62,578 nt of DNA from Porticoccus sp. (GTDB taxonomy: Bacteria > Pseudomonadota > Gammaproteobacteria > Pseudomonadales > Porticoccaceae). The position numbers were made by a program, and so were the translations under genes. The stretch covers positions 52,999-115,576 of the forward strand of contig NVUM01000002.1 of NCBI GenBank assembly GCA_002733125.1, given 5' to 3'. Below are positions 1 through 13,018 of this stretch, one piece after another (positions within the stretch are counted from its first letter, which is position 1; each line of letters opens with the position of its first letter). The notes under the pieces are model-generated. The model ran no database searches. It was given only the letters and a program-made list of their open reading frames with translations, and had not been told where the DNA came from.

Positions 1-795
1 AACGGCCTGCTGCGCAAGCACGAAGGCGATCAGGTCATGGACATGTTCGCCAAAAACATGGGTGTGAAAGTCATCCGTGTGGACGCAGAAGAACAGTTTT
101 TGAGCAAATTGGTGGGGGAGGCTGACCCGGAGAAAAAGCGCAAAATCATTGGCAACACGTTCATTGATGTTTTCGATGTGGAGGCCACCACCCTCAAAGA
201 CGTCAACTGGCTGGCCCAGGGCACTATCTACCCCGATGTCATCGAATCGGCGGCGGCCAAGACCGGCAAGGCCCATGTGATCAAATCCCACCACAATGTA
301 GGAGGCCTGCCCGAGACCATGAAAATGGCGCTGGTAGAACCCCTGCGGGAACTGTTCAAGGATGAAGTCCGCAAGATCGGGCTGGAGCTGGGGCTGCCCT
401 ACGACATGGTGTATCGACACCCATTCCCGGGGCCGGGGTTGGGTGTGAGAATTCTCGGTGAAGTGAAAAAAGAGTACGCCGATATCCTCAGGGAAGCCGA
501 TGCCATTTTTATCGAAGAACTCCACAAAGCCGACTGGTACCACAAAACCAGCCAGGCGTTCGCCGTCTTCCTGCCGGTCAAGTCCGTGGGTGTGGTGGGT
601 GATGCCCGTCGCTACGAATGGGTGATTGCCCTGCGCGCGGTGGAAACTATCGACTTCATGACGGCCCGCTGGGCGCATTTGCCCTATCAACTCCTGGAGC
701 AGGTTTCTAATAGAATTATTAATGAAATCAGTGGTATATCAAGAGTTGTTTATGATGTTTCGAGTAAACCTCCGGCGACAATTGAGTGGGAATGA
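1..795 (+). CDS. guaA: GMP synthase (glutamine-hydrolysing), 3' part
   Basis: The frame is open from base 1 and ends with TGA, so only the C-terminal half of the enzyme is here. GuaA converts XMP to GMP using glutamine nitrogen and ATP. The visible part holds the end of the ATP-pyrophosphatase domain and the dimerisation domain, with the family hallmarks [12 protein letters not shown] and the C-terminus KPPATIEWE. The first ~700 bases use GC-rich codons. The last ~30 codons are strikingly AT-rich although the encoded residues stay canonical (SNRIINE...RVVYDVS). Identity is certain; the upstream start lies outside the window. Confidence 0.98.
   Translation, partial: NGLLRKHEGDQVMDMFAKNMGVKVIRVDAEEQFLSKLVGEADPEKKRKIIGNTFIDVFDVEATTLKDVNWLAQGTIYPDVIESAAAKTGKAHVIKSHHNVGGLPETMKMALVEPLRELFKDEVRKIGLELGLPYDMVYRHPFPGPGLGVRILGEVKKEYADILREADAIFIEELHKADWYHKTSQAFAVFLPVKSVGVVGDARRYEWVIALRAVETIDFMTARWAHLPYQLLEQVSNRIINEISGISRVVYDVSSKPPATIEWE
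700..795 (+). other. AT-rich replaced 3' end of guaA, candidate attachment site
   Basis: From about base 700 the guaA codons switch from GC-rich to AT-rich (for example tctaatagaattattaatg) with no change in the expected protein. The 3' end of guaA is a known integration hotspot for genomic islands, which carry a substitute 3' end to keep the gene intact. No integrase is visible nearby and the matching repeat was not found in the window, so this is an inference from composition. Confidence 0.5.
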
Positions 796-948
796 CTGGA
801 ATTAACGGGTGATGCCTGGCACTGGCAGATATCTGATTGTTTATTTGAGCTCATTGAGGGGCAAATGAAAGAGGTGACTGGGTAGAGTTGCTGGCTAGAC
901 TTCATTTCTATCTGTTTTCTGCGCTCAAGAAGATTAATAACTGATGAA

Positions 949-1308
949 CTAAATAGTCAGGTCAATACCAAATTGCTTAAACACCTGGGTAAATAACCAA
1001 AAGCAGCTAATTGTGATAAGTGCGCTGACCGATAAAGAGCCCCAGAACCCTAGACGAGGAAGCAGGGATGGGAAAATCAGAAACATGGGCAGTGTTGGGA
1101 TCACATACCAGAATGTGTACCAGGCGTGGTTGGAAACTTTCTCAGCGGAGCCGGTTTCGACCTGAAGCCAGATAAGCGCAAGAATGGTAACCAGGGGCAA
1201 AGCGGCAACCAGTGCACCCAGCTTGTCGCTGCGTTTTGCGATTTCTGAAACCAGAACAACGACAAATGCAGTCGTTAAATATTTAGTTGCCAGCCAGCCC
1301 ATTCCCAT
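949..1308 (-). CDS. DUF3147-like small membrane protein
   Basis: This 119-residue protein is almost entirely hydrophobic, with about four membrane segments. It resembles the DUF3147 family of small integral membrane proteins of unknown function. The start at 1308 is preferred over upstream in-frame codons because AAGGGGA lies at a proper distance before it and the family begins with a short MGxxWxxxKY segment. It is divergent from the BlaI-type regulator, and the shared intergenic region holds a 17-bp palindrome that could control both directions. Function is not known; a link to metal response is only suggested by position. Confidence 0.75.
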   Translation of the reverse strand: MGMGWLATKYLTTAFVVVLVSEIAKRSDKLGALVAALPLVTILALIWLQVETGSAEKVSNHAWYTFWYVIPTLPMFLIFPSLLPRLGFWGSLSVSALITISCFWLFTQVFKQFGIDLTI

Positions 1309-1346
1309 CGCGTTCCCCTTGTTTAAAATATAAGTAATCAGAAAAA

Positions 1347-1363
1347 ACCGATTGCCTATCGGT
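1347..1363. promoter_or_regulatory. Palindromic operator candidate, copy 1
   Basis: The sequence ACCGATTGCCTATCGGT is an imperfect 17-bp palindrome in the divergent region between the DUF3147-like gene and the BlaI-type repressor gene. It overlaps the likely -35 element of the repressor. A nearly identical palindrome occurs at 2856-2872, at the start of the efflux genes. Two copies at both transcription units of the locus suggest the binding site of the BlaI-type repressor encoded here. It does not match the classical TACA/TGTA operator of BlaI, MecI and CopY. Confidence 0.5.
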
Positions 1364-1379
1364 ATTTGTCTGCTAGTAT
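1352..1379 (+). promoter_or_regulatory. Putative promoter of the blaI-like gene
   Basis: A -35-like TTGCCT (1352-1357) is followed after 16 bases by TAGTAT (1374-1379), preceded by TGC as in an extended -10 element. The -35 lies inside the palindrome, so a bound repressor would block it. The GTG start is 33 bases downstream. Confidence 0.45.
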
Positions 1380-1411
1380 AAGTCCCAGTTAACACCTAGG
1401 AAAGCTGTATT

Positions 1412-1807
1412 GTGATATTGGGTGAATTAGAGAAGCGCGTTCTGCAGTACTTGTGGGAGGCGACAGAGGCCGATGCCAAACAGGCTCATACAGCATTAAC
1501 CAAGCGCCGGGGTGGCAGACTCAATACTATCCAGAGCACTCTGGACAGACTGTTCAAAAAAGACCTGCTCACCCGCCAGAAGGAGGGGCATGCCTATTAT
1601 TATCGCGCCAAGGTCGGCAGGGAAGAACTCATCGCCCAGCTGATTCATAATGTTACCAGCGATTTTATGGTTGAAGGTGAAGACCATTTGATAGCTGCCT
1701 TTACTTCCTTTTCGGCAGGACTGGATGACGATAAGCTGTCTCAATTAGAAAAGCTGATTCAACAACAGCGTCAATTGCGCAGTCAGGAAGACAGCGATGC
1801 TCATTAA
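1412..1807 (+). CDS. BlaI/MecI/CopY-family transcriptional repressor
   Basis: This 131-residue winged-helix repressor has the N-terminal family pattern LGELEKRVLQYLW and a recognition region around NTIQSTLDRLFKKDLL, followed by the wing (GHAYYYRA) and a C-terminal dimerisation helix region. The start is a GTG with AGGAAA eight bases upstream. The 3' end overlaps the start of the M56 peptidase gene by 11 bases, the arrangement of blaI-blaR1 and mecI-mecR1 pairs, in which the peptidase triggers loss of the repressor. Here the pair precedes a metal-efflux operon, so it probably controls that operon. Family assignment is firm; the inducer is unknown. Confidence 0.9.
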   Translation: MILGELEKRVLQYLWEATEADAKQAHTALTKRRGGRLNTIQSTLDRLFKKDLLTRQKEGHAYYYRAKVGREELIAQLIHNVTSDFMVEGEDHLIAAFTSFSAGLDDDKLSQLEKLIQQQRQLRSQEDSDAH

Positions 1808-2798
1808 TGAGTGGGCGATTGTTTTCAATCTGCTGAGTATTGCACTTATGGGGCTGTTGGCGGCGGCAGCACTGCTTGCTTTGATTTGGCCGTTAATGGC
1901 TCGCCATATCACGCTGTTTTTTGCCGGTACACGAAAAAAACTGATGTGGTTATTTGTGGTTACACCTTGGGTAGCAGGTATTCTTTGCCTATTCATTTTT
2001 ATACCCTCGGTGTTTCAATTAGAAAGTACGCTGTGGCTGACCACGCTGTCGCACTGGCATCATCCGTACGTGTTTTACCTGGATAGTTGGCACGGAGCGG
2101 CCCTGTTCCTGTTTACGCTGGGTACTGCGTATGTGTTAATCAAGAACGGGCTAGGTGCAGCTCGCCATTTCAACGCACTGAATTTACTGACGCGCCTTTC
2201 GAAGGAGAACCCTGGCAGTCGGATTCAGAACAATTCCAGGCAATGGAAAATTGGGCGGGACATTATTGTGCTTGAATCCCGTACCCCGGTAGCGTTTGCC
2301 ACAGGTCTGTTAAATCCCAGATGTTACGTGACAACCGGCCTTATTGGGCAGGTCTCCGAGGCGGAGCTGGATATTATTCTTGCCCACGAACGGACGCATA
2401 TTAAGCATAAAGATACCCAGAAAAAATTGTTTTTTGCGCTATTGGCATCGCTTTACCCGAAGCCTATAGCACAGCGATTAAATGGGTTGTTCTCGCTAGC
2501 CACTGAGCAGTTGACTGATGCAGACGTCAGTCAATCCTACAGTGTTTTCGAAGTCGCCCAAACCCTGGTTAATGTGGCCAAAATTCGGCGCTTCTCCGGG
2601 GATAGTGTGAATACGGTCAGCATAAACTATTTTATTACCGACGACGTTGATGTGCGGGTTAGAGCTTTGGTGGCACCGCAAAAAATTCGATCGTTTCCCT
2701 GGGCACACTGCCTGTTGATCATGATGCTAACAACGACCCTGTCATTCGCCGGGGTTGATACCTTGCACCATCTGATCGAAGCATTTTTTTCCCACTAA
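1797..2798 (+). CDS. M56-family (BlaR1-like) membrane metallopeptidase without sensor domain
   Basis: The 333-residue protein has about three N-terminal membrane helices (roughly residues 10-32, 48-70 and 100-120), a cytoplasmic zinc-peptidase segment with the HExxH motif HERTH (H197, E198, H201), and a last helix near 308-328. BlaR1 and MecR1 continue into an extracellular penicillin-binding sensor; this protein stops after the last helix, so it must sense its signal in another way. It overlaps the repressor gene and is 25 bases from the outer-membrane factor gene. The likely role is signal-dependent inactivation of the repressor, by analogy with BlaR1. Direct evidence for the signal is lacking. 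Confidence 0.85.
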   Translation: MLINEWAIVFNLLSIALMGLLAAAALLALIWPLMARHITLFFAGTRKKLMWLFVVTPWVAGILCLFIFIPSVFQLESTLWLTTLSHWHHPYVFYLDSWHGAALFLFTLGTAYVLIKNGLGAARHFNALNLLTRLSKENPGSRIQNNSRQWKIGRDIIVLESRTPVAFATGLLNPRCYVTTGLIGQVSEAELDIILAHERTHIKHKDTQKKLFFALLASLYPKPIAQRLNGLFSLATEQLTDADVSQSYSVFEVAQTLVNVAKIRRFSGDSVNTVSINYFITDDVDVRVRALVAPQKIRSFPWAHCLLIMMLTTTLSFAGVDTLHHLIEAFFSH

Positions 2799-2823
2799 AT
2801 TTTTAAATCAAGAAGGCTGATGA

Positions 2824-4128
2824 ATGAATCTGCGCTCTTTCAGTTTGCAAAAAATACCGATTACCAATCGGTTTGTGAGGCCATTTGGGTTGTCTGTAGT
2901 CGTTTTCACTGCAATGTTCCTAACTGTTTCAGCTGTTCATGCACAGAGTGAGTCAGAACCCACCCTTTTGTCACTGGAGAAAGCGGTGCGACTCACTTTG
3001 GAACAGCATCCACAGTTAGGTGCGTTTCTCCACCAACGCGAAGCGTATCAAGGCTTAGTAGAACAAGTCAGCGTGGGACAGCGGCCCAGTATAGGTTTAA
3101 CAATTGAAGATTTTGGTGGGGGCGGTGATTACAACGGCTTTGATAGCGCTCAGTCTACGTTATCCATTAGTTGGGTAATGCAAGGAGCACGAATTGATCA
3201 AAGGATTCAGGCAGCACAGGTTACCGCCACTCAGGTTGATATCCAACGACAGATCAAAGCGCTTGACCTGTCAGCTCAGACTGCCCGGTTATTTATTCAG
3301 GCACTGGTTGAAGAACAGCGTTTAACACTGGCACGACAAGCGCAACAACAGGCCAGAAATACCGTCGCTGCACTCAAAAAACGTGTCGATGCCGGTAAAA
3401 GCCCGGAATTCCAACGTCTCCAAGCGGAGGTGGAACTGGCGCAAAGGGAATTGGAGGCTGAAGACTTGCAGCACGTGCTGACCTCAACGCGTTACCAATT
3501 GCGCGCGCAATGGGGTGGTGAGCGTAACGACTTTCGGTTAGTGGGTGAGCTTCTTACCATTCCAACCCTGAGTAGTGTTGAACAGCAATTTGATCAACTA
3601 AAAGAGAACCCCACATTGACATTGCTGGCTACCCAGCAGCGTATTGCAGAATCAGAAATAGAGCTTGCCAGAATTGAGGCCAAGCCGCAGTGGCAGTTTT
3701 CGGTTGGTGTTCGGCGCTTTGAGGCAAGCAATGATTTCGGCATGGTAGCCGGTGTTTCTGTGCCGCTCGGTAAGGATCGCAGTAGTGCCGGGAAAATCAG
3801 AAGCCTTCTGGCCAGGCAGGCTGAATTTGCTAGTGAATCCGAGGCGCTTCAACGCCAGTTGGATACGCAGCTTTATGTCCTGCTCCAGGAAATTAAACAC
3901 AGCCATCATGTAATAGAGACGCTGCAAAAGCGGATTATCCCCGCCTTAAACACTGCCAATTCACAGGCCACGCATGCCTATGAAACCGGCAAGCTGGGTT
4001 ATCAGCAGTGGGTCATCCTTCTGAACAAAAAGCTAGGGGCGCAACAGGATCTGTTAAGTGCCTTTGAAGCGATCCACTTACAACATATCGAACTTCAGCG
4101 CCTCACCGGCACCACGCTGACATTCTAA
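2824..4128 (+). CDS. czcC: TolC-family outer-membrane efflux protein (CzcC type)
   Basis: This 434-residue protein begins with a signal peptide ending near VSAVHAQ and has the long helical outer-membrane efflux protein repeats of CzcC, for example LEKAVRLTLEQHPQLGAF near the N-terminus. It forms the exit duct of a tripartite pump. The ATG at 2824 has AGAAGG seven bases upstream. An in-frame GTG at 2875 would place a palindrome upstream of the gene instead of inside it, but has no ribosome site. The next gene, the membrane-fusion protein, follows after 28 bases. Confidence 0.88.
   Translation: MNLRSFSLQKIPITNRFVRPFGLSVVVFTAMFLTVSAVHAQSESEPTLLSLEKAVRLTLEQHPQLGAFLHQREAYQGLVEQVSVGQRPSIGLTIEDFGGGGDYNGFDSAQSTLSISWVMQGARIDQRIQAAQVTATQVDIQRQIKALDLSAQTARLFIQALVEEQRLTLARQAQQQARNTVAALKKRVDAGKSPEFQRLQAEVELAQRELEAEDLQHVLTSTRYQLRAQWGGERNDFRLVGELLTIPTLSSVEQQFDQLKENPTLTLLATQQRIAESEIELARIEAKPQWQFSVGVRRFEASNDFGMVAGVSVPLGKDRSSAGKIRSLLARQAEFASESEALQRQLDTQLYVLLQEIKHSHHVIETLQKRIIPALNTANSQATHAYETGKLGYQQWVILLNKKLGAQQDLLSAFEAIHLQHIELQRLTGTTLTF
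2856..2872. promoter_or_regulatory. Palindromic operator candidate, copy 2
   Basis: ACCGATTACCAATCGGT is a 17-bp palindrome with a 3-base centre, matching copy 1 at 1347-1363 except for two central positions. It lies within the first codons of the outer-membrane factor gene, where a bound repressor could act as a roadblock or cover an internal promoter. The repeat of such a long palindrome 1.5 kb apart in one locus is unlikely to be chance. Confidence 0.45.
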
Positions 4129-4156
4129 GGACGCCGCTACCGTGAGAGAAACCATT

Positions 4157-8537
<4,381 letters not shown>

Positions 8538-8599
8538 CCAGATTGTTTGACGCGCAGGCCCATTGTTTCTGCAGGCATTGGTTTCTGCAACTGCCTATG

Positions 8600-8725
8600 C
8601 TGACGGGGTGAATGATAGTATCCACTTCTTTCTGCAACAGAATACCGGTCTTCGGTTTATCCCATGTCGATCACCTGCCTGACCGCTTCGTCTTTAAATT
8701 TTGGACTATATCGAGGATTATTCAT
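8600..8725 (-). pseudogene. Relic of IS3-family transposase orfA
   Basis: On the minus strand AGGAGA is followed by an ATG at 8725 and a frame reading MNNPRYSPKFKDEAVRQV, the typical start of IS3-family OrfA (helix-turn-helix protein). A TAA stop follows after 22 codons; the same frame then continues with TEDRYSVAERSG, again OrfA-like, before similarity is lost. No orfB or clear terminal repeats are seen. It is a decayed insertion-sequence fragment marking the downstream edge of the metal locus. Confidence 0.65.
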
Positions 8726-9100
8726 GCTGTTCTCCTATGCTCAAAGCGTAGCCTAGGAATATTTAGCTATTCAGGGTAAGTCCATTTTGATTTTTGGGTG
8801 CAGCCCAAATCCGAATTTGAAGCACAGGCTTGGGTGCAACAACAGGTCGCAGAAAGATCCAAAACTGGAGCGGAAGCGCCGAAACTTTAGTTGGAATACA
8901 CAACTAAATCGAGACTAATGAGCTTGCGTTGCTTCTTGTCGGAGTCCCTGCTTGCCATGGAGGCTGCGCCTGGGTTCCTTTAGGAGCTGATTCCACAAAG
9001 GCCAGGGGGGCACGCTGGTCATTGCCAGCGCCCGCGAGCACAGCCTCTCTGCCAGATCGTTTAGCAGCACCACTTGGCATTCACAGCCGGTTTGCACTAA
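8726..9100. other. Intergenic debris without a recognised gene
   Basis: No intact gene is seen. A short plus-strand open stretch near 8782-8889 reads QPKSEFEAQAWVQQQVAERS before a stop and looks like the end of a lost gene, but I cannot assign it. The rest (8900-9100) has protein-like but unassignable frames. Together with the neighbouring IS3 relic this looks like a rearrangement zone. Confidence 0.4.
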
Positions 9101-10462
9101 TCACTTGATCCAAATCTGCTTGGCATTAACAAACTCTTTAATGCCTTGCGGCCCCAGCTCACGGCCATAACCGGAACCTTTAATTCCGCCACTGGGTAGT
9201 CGTGGATCGGTTTTAACAATGCCATTAATGGCCACTTGGCCGGAGTCGATTTGTAAAGCCAGTGATTTTGCCAGCGAGGCATTTTCTGTCCAGATTCCGG
9301 CACCCAGGCCATATTCAGTGTCATTGGCCATTTCAAGTGCATGATCGACATCATCTGCTTTGATGATCACCATCACGGGTCCAAAAGTTTCCTCCCGAAA
9401 AGCGCACATGGTGGGTGTCACACCAGTCAGTAATGTCACCGGATAGAAGAACCCGGCATCTTCCGGCAAGTGACCGCCAACCAGACATTTGGCACCGGCG
9501 GCAACCGTCTCTTCGACCTGACGGTGCAGATTCAGTTGTAAATCCTTACGGGCAATTGGACCGATATCCGTGTCGGCCTGTAAGGGATCACCAAGTTGTA
9601 ACTTGCCAAGTCGCTGTTTGACCAGTTCGATAAAACGATCATGAACATCCGTCTCAACGATTACCCGCTTGGCAGCGATGCAGGACTGGCCGGCATTAAT
9701 GATCCGCGACAGGCAGATAATATCCGCCGCTTGTTCGAGATTGGCATCGTTTAATACCAGTACTGGATCCGAACCGCCGAGTTCCAATACACAGGGCTTA
9801 ACTTCACTGCCGGCTATGGCCGCAACTTTTTTGCCCGCGCTGTTGGATCCGGTAAACGACACTGCCGCTATGCGTGGATCGCGAATCGCCAGTTCTACTT
9901 CCGGTGTTTCCAGTGGCAGGTTGACCATAATATTATCCGGCGCACCGGCCTTTAAAAATGCGTTGGCAATTGCCTGGGCAGATCGCGGTACATGCGGGTC
10001 ATGTTTCATCACACAGGTATTGCCAGCCATCAGTGCCGGCGCCAAATAGCGGAACGCCAGCCATAACGGCGCATTCCACGGCAAAATACCCAGCAGGGTA
10101 CCGAGCGGCTGATAGGTCACATAACTAAGGCTGGCATCGGATGGCAAGGTCTCGTCGGCCAGATAGGCCTCGGCATGGTCAGCGTAATACTCTGCGCAGG
10201 TCGCGGCTTTTTCGACCTCCGGTACACCTTCTTTGATGGGTTTGCCCATTTCCAGCGCCATTAATTCGGCAATGTCATGTTTTTCGGCGCGCAATTGTTT
10301 GGCGACGGCTTGCAGCACTTTGGTGCGCTCGGCAAAGTTTGTGGCGCGCCATCCCGTAAAGGCGGCGCTTGCATCGCCAATGCGGGCGTGCATTTGATTT
10401 TTATCAAGCGAGGGAAAACCTTCGAGCTGTTGTCCGTTATAGGGATTAATTGCTACTAGCAT
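9101..10462 (-). CDS. doeC: Aldehyde dehydrogenase, ectoine-degradation aspartate-semialdehyde dehydrogenase
   Basis: This 453-residue NAD(P)-dependent aldehyde dehydrogenase has the catalytic cysteine in NAGQSCIAAKR (C261) and the general-base glutamate in LELGG (E227). By sequence alone it resembles succinate-semialdehyde dehydrogenases of the Sad/GabD kind. Its place as last gene after doeB2, doeD and doeA argues that it oxidises aspartate semialdehyde to aspartate, the final step of ectoine breakdown. Start ATG at 10462 with GAGGAC upstream; only seven bases separate it from doeA. Enzyme class is certain, substrate is inferred from context. Confidence 0.88.
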   Translation of the reverse strand: MLVAINPYNGQQLEGFPSLDKNQMHARIGDASAAFTGWRATNFAERTKVLQAVAKQLRAEKHDIAELMALEMGKPIKEGVPEVEKAATCAEYYADHAEAYLADETLPSDASLSYVTYQPLGTLLGILPWNAPLWLAFRYLAPALMAGNTCVMKHDPHVPRSAQAIANAFLKAGAPDNIMVNLPLETPEVELAIRDPRIAAVSFTGSNSAGKKVAAIAGSEVKPCVLELGGSDPVLVLNDANLEQAADIICLSRIINAGQSCIAAKRVIVETDVHDRFIELVKQRLGKLQLGDPLQADTDIGPIARKDLQLNLHRQVEETVAAGAKCLVGGHLPEDAGFFYPVTLLTGVTPTMCAFREETFGPVMVIIKADDVDHALEMANDTEYGLGAGIWTENASLAKSLALQIDSGQVAINGIVKTDPRLPSGGIKGSGYGRELGPQGIKEFVNAKQIWIK

Positions 10463-10469
10463 AATGTCC

Positions 10470-11726
10470 TCAGGAAGGGTGTTTGGCGGTGGTTTTTTTA
10501 ACGTCTGTGGTGGCCTCGTTATGACGCGCGCTATCCAGACTCAGCAATTTTTTACTACTGTTTGTCGGTTTGACGCTAAAATCCCGATCCATTGTGAAGA
10601 AAGACTCGCAGCCATCTTCAGTAATGTAGATGGTGTCAGAAATGCCGCAGGTTTTATCGCCATCGACACCCCACATCCAGGGAATGATATGGAAAGTCAT
10701 GCCGGGTTTTAGTACTGCGGATTCGCCTTGCTTAAGACTGACGATATAGCCCTCATCCCAACTGGGTGGAAAAGCGATACCAATCGAATAACCGGAGCGG
10801 GTGACCAGCCGGGCACCAACATCATTTTTGGTAATGATATTGCGGATCATATTATCGGCATCCGACACGGTCATTCCCGGTTGAAATTTATTGTGTACGA
10901 CATCCAGTGCCATTTTCATGATCTCCTGGGCCTTGTACATTGATGCGCTGAGTTTTCCGAGCACAACGGTGCGCATCATCGCTGTGTGATAACGCCGGTA
11001 ACAGCCAGCGACTTCGAGAAACACATGCTCGCCGGGTTGCACTACGCGGCCCTCCCAGGTGGCATGACCAATCATGGTGCGCGGTCCGGATGTGACATAA
11101 GGCATCACAGCCGGTGGTTCTCCGCCCGCTTTAAACATGGCAGAACTTATCGCCGCGCCAATTTCATTTTCAGTGACGCCCGCTTCCGTCGCATCAATAC
11201 CAGCCTGCATGCCTGCTTCGGTAGCTCTTGTGGCATTCTGCATTATGGCAATCTCTATCGGCGACTTGCAGACCCGGCCCTCTTCAACAATGCCAAAACA
11301 ATCCAGCAATTTGCCATCAGTCAGTGTGTTGTGAATGCAATCCTGATGATAAGCCGGGAAGAAATAGCTATTGCGCTCATAGCCGATACGTTTTTTATCA
11401 AGACGAAACTCACGCAGGGCATCGACCAGCATTTGAATCGCATCACCGGTGTCCGGATATGGTCGAGTGATTTCCACCCAGGTGCGGGCCGTTATATTCG
11501 ACTCCTCCAGCTTCCGGGTGATCATAAACGGCTCATCTTCGAGTGGCACCACCAAGGCCTGAAAGAAGGAATAACCGGTAGTCTGATAATCCGTCAGATA
11601 CATAATGTTTTCCGGATCGGAAATTACCACGGCATCCATGCGGCGCTCGGCTATCCGCTCGCGCAATTCGCGCAATCGTCGCTCATATTCTTCAAAAGGA
11701 AAGGTCATATCATCGCGTTTTCTCAT
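10470..11726 (-). CDS. doeA: Ectoine hydrolase (M24 peptidase fold)
   Basis: The 418-residue protein is of the creatinase/prolidase M24 fold, with an N-terminal domain (MTFPFEEYERRLRELRERI, DAVVISDPENIMYLTDY) and a C-terminal pita-bread domain (EPPAVMPYVTSGPRTMIGHATWEG). This matches ectoine hydrolase DoeA/EutD, which opens the ectoine ring to N-acetyl-diaminobutyrate. The start overlaps the doeD stop as ATGA and has AGGAGG five bases upstream; a second ATG at 11708 lacks a ribosome site. The gene neighbours supply all later steps of the pathway. Confidence 0.9.
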   Translation of the reverse strand: MRKRDDMTFPFEEYERRLRELRERIAERRMDAVVISDPENIMYLTDYQTTGYSFFQALVVPLEDEPFMITRKLEESNITARTWVEITRPYPDTGDAIQMLVDALREFRLDKKRIGYERNSYFFPAYHQDCIHNTLTDGKLLDCFGIVEEGRVCKSPIEIAIMQNATRATEAGMQAGIDATEAGVTENEIGAAISSAMFKAGGEPPAVMPYVTSGPRTMIGHATWEGRVVQPGEHVFLEVAGCYRRYHTAMMRTVVLGKLSASMYKAQEIMKMALDVVHNKFQPGMTVSDADNMIRNIITKNDVGARLVTRSGYSIGIAFPPSWDEGYIVSLKQGESAVLKPGMTFHIIPWMWGVDGDKTCGISDTIYITEDGCESFFTMDRDFSVKPTNSSKKLLSLDSARHNEATTDVKKTTAKHPS

Positions 11727-13000
11727 GCCGCCTCCTGCATCATGACGCTATCAGTGACTTTAATGAGGATTTGCAGACCTTCTTCCAGATCGGCTTTGGG
11801 CGTGGTCAACGGTGGGATCAATTTCACTACCCGACCGCCAGTGCCGCAACTGGCAATCATCAGACCGGATTCAAAACATTGACTGACAATTTGCTTGGCG
11901 CGATCACCATTACCGACGTCGAGGCCCAGGATCATGCCTTTGCCAGTCAGATTCACCAGCGGATGCCGATCCACCAATGGCTGCAGGCTATCTGCCATCA
12001 TGGCGCCATGGGCTTTAACGGTTTGCATCAGTTCATCGTCGTCAAAATACGTCAGTGCCTGATCGCCGGCGATAAAGGAAATATCCTGGCCACGAAAGGT
12101 GCCGGTATGTTCGCCCGGCAGCCAATGTTGGTCATGTTCGGGTTTGACCAGATTCATGGCCATTGGCGTGCCCAGGCCACCGATACCTTTGGCAAGGCAA
12201 ATAATATCTGGGTCCAGATCCAAATCATCGAAACTAAAAAACGAACCGGTACGACCGACGCCGACCTGAATATCATCGACGATCAGCAGGGCGCCGATTT
12301 CCTTGGCAAGTTTGGCCAGGGCCTGTAACCAGTCTTTATCGGCAACTTTGACGCCACCTTCGGCCTGAATGGTTTCCAGCAGAAAAGCCGCTGGCGGTGC
12401 AATACCACTCGAGCTATCAGCATAAATGGCGCGCAGTTGTTCGATGCTCTGCATGCCACAACCCAGTTCACAGCCGGGACAGACAGTTTCGCAACCAAAC
12501 GGGAAATGTTGAACATGGCTCAGTGGCACACCGGCCGCATTACGGAAATGCTGGTTGGCGGTGGCACTCAGGGCTCCCAGGGTCATGCCATGAAAACCAT
12601 GACTGAAAGCAACAATATCCTGCCGGCCGGTCACCCGACGGGCCATTTTCATGGCGGCTTCAACGGCATTGGTACCGGTCGGGCCCATAAACTGCATTTT
12701 GTGCGGCATATTGCGCGGCTCAAGAATGGTCTTGGTGAAATGTTCCATATATTGCCGCTTGGCAGTGGTATGCATATCGAGACTGTGGGTGACTCCATTC
12801 GATTGAATATAGGCAATCACCGCTTCGGTCATTCGCGGGTTGTTGTGGCCAAAATTCAGCACACCAGCACCGGCAAAAAAGTCGATATATTCCCGACCAT
12901 GTTCATCAGTTTGCCGGGCATTCAACGCCTTATCAAAGACTACCGGATACACCCGGCAATAAGCCCGAATTGCCGATTCTCTTTGTTCAAATATGCTCAT
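11723..13000 (-). CDS. doeD: Class III aminotransferase, diaminobutyrate transaminase of ectoine degradation
   Basis: This 425-residue PLP enzyme belongs to the class III aminotransferases close to EctB (MSIFEQRESAIRAYCRVYPVVF). It shows the cofactor-pocket motifs SHGFHGMTLGALS and LIVDDIQVGVGRTG and the Schiff-base lysine in LAKGIGG. EctB uses the same chemistry in ectoine synthesis; here the neighbours are catabolic and no ectA or ectC is present, so the likely role is conversion of 2,4-diaminobutyrate to aspartate semialdehyde. AAGGAGAG precedes the ATG. Confidence 0.88.
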   Translation of the reverse strand: MSIFEQRESAIRAYCRVYPVVFDKALNARQTDEHGREYIDFFAGAGVLNFGHNNPRMTEAVIAYIQSNGVTHSLDMHTTAKRQYMEHFTKTILEPRNMPHKMQFMGPTGTNAVEAAMKMARRVTGRQDIVAFSHGFHGMTLGALSATANQHFRNAAGVPLSHVQHFPFGCETVCPGCELGCGMQSIEQLRAIYADSSSGIAPPAAFLLETIQAEGGVKVADKDWLQALAKLAKEIGALLIVDDIQVGVGRTGSFFSFDDLDLDPDIICLAKGIGGLGTPMAMNLVKPEHDQHWLPGEHTGTFRGQDISFIAGDQALTYFDDDELMQTVKAHGAMMADSLQPLVDRHPLVNLTGKGMILGLDVGNGDRAKQIVSQCFESGLMIASCGTGGRVVKLIPPLTTPKADLEEGLQILIKVTDSVMMQEAA

Positions 13001-13018
13001 CTAACTCTCCTTACGTAT

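Noticed and set aside
10986-11882. A 298-residue plus-strand frame opposite doeA/doeD
   Set aside because: It lies antisense to two well-recognised genes, has no family likeness and no ribosome site; it is a shadow frame.
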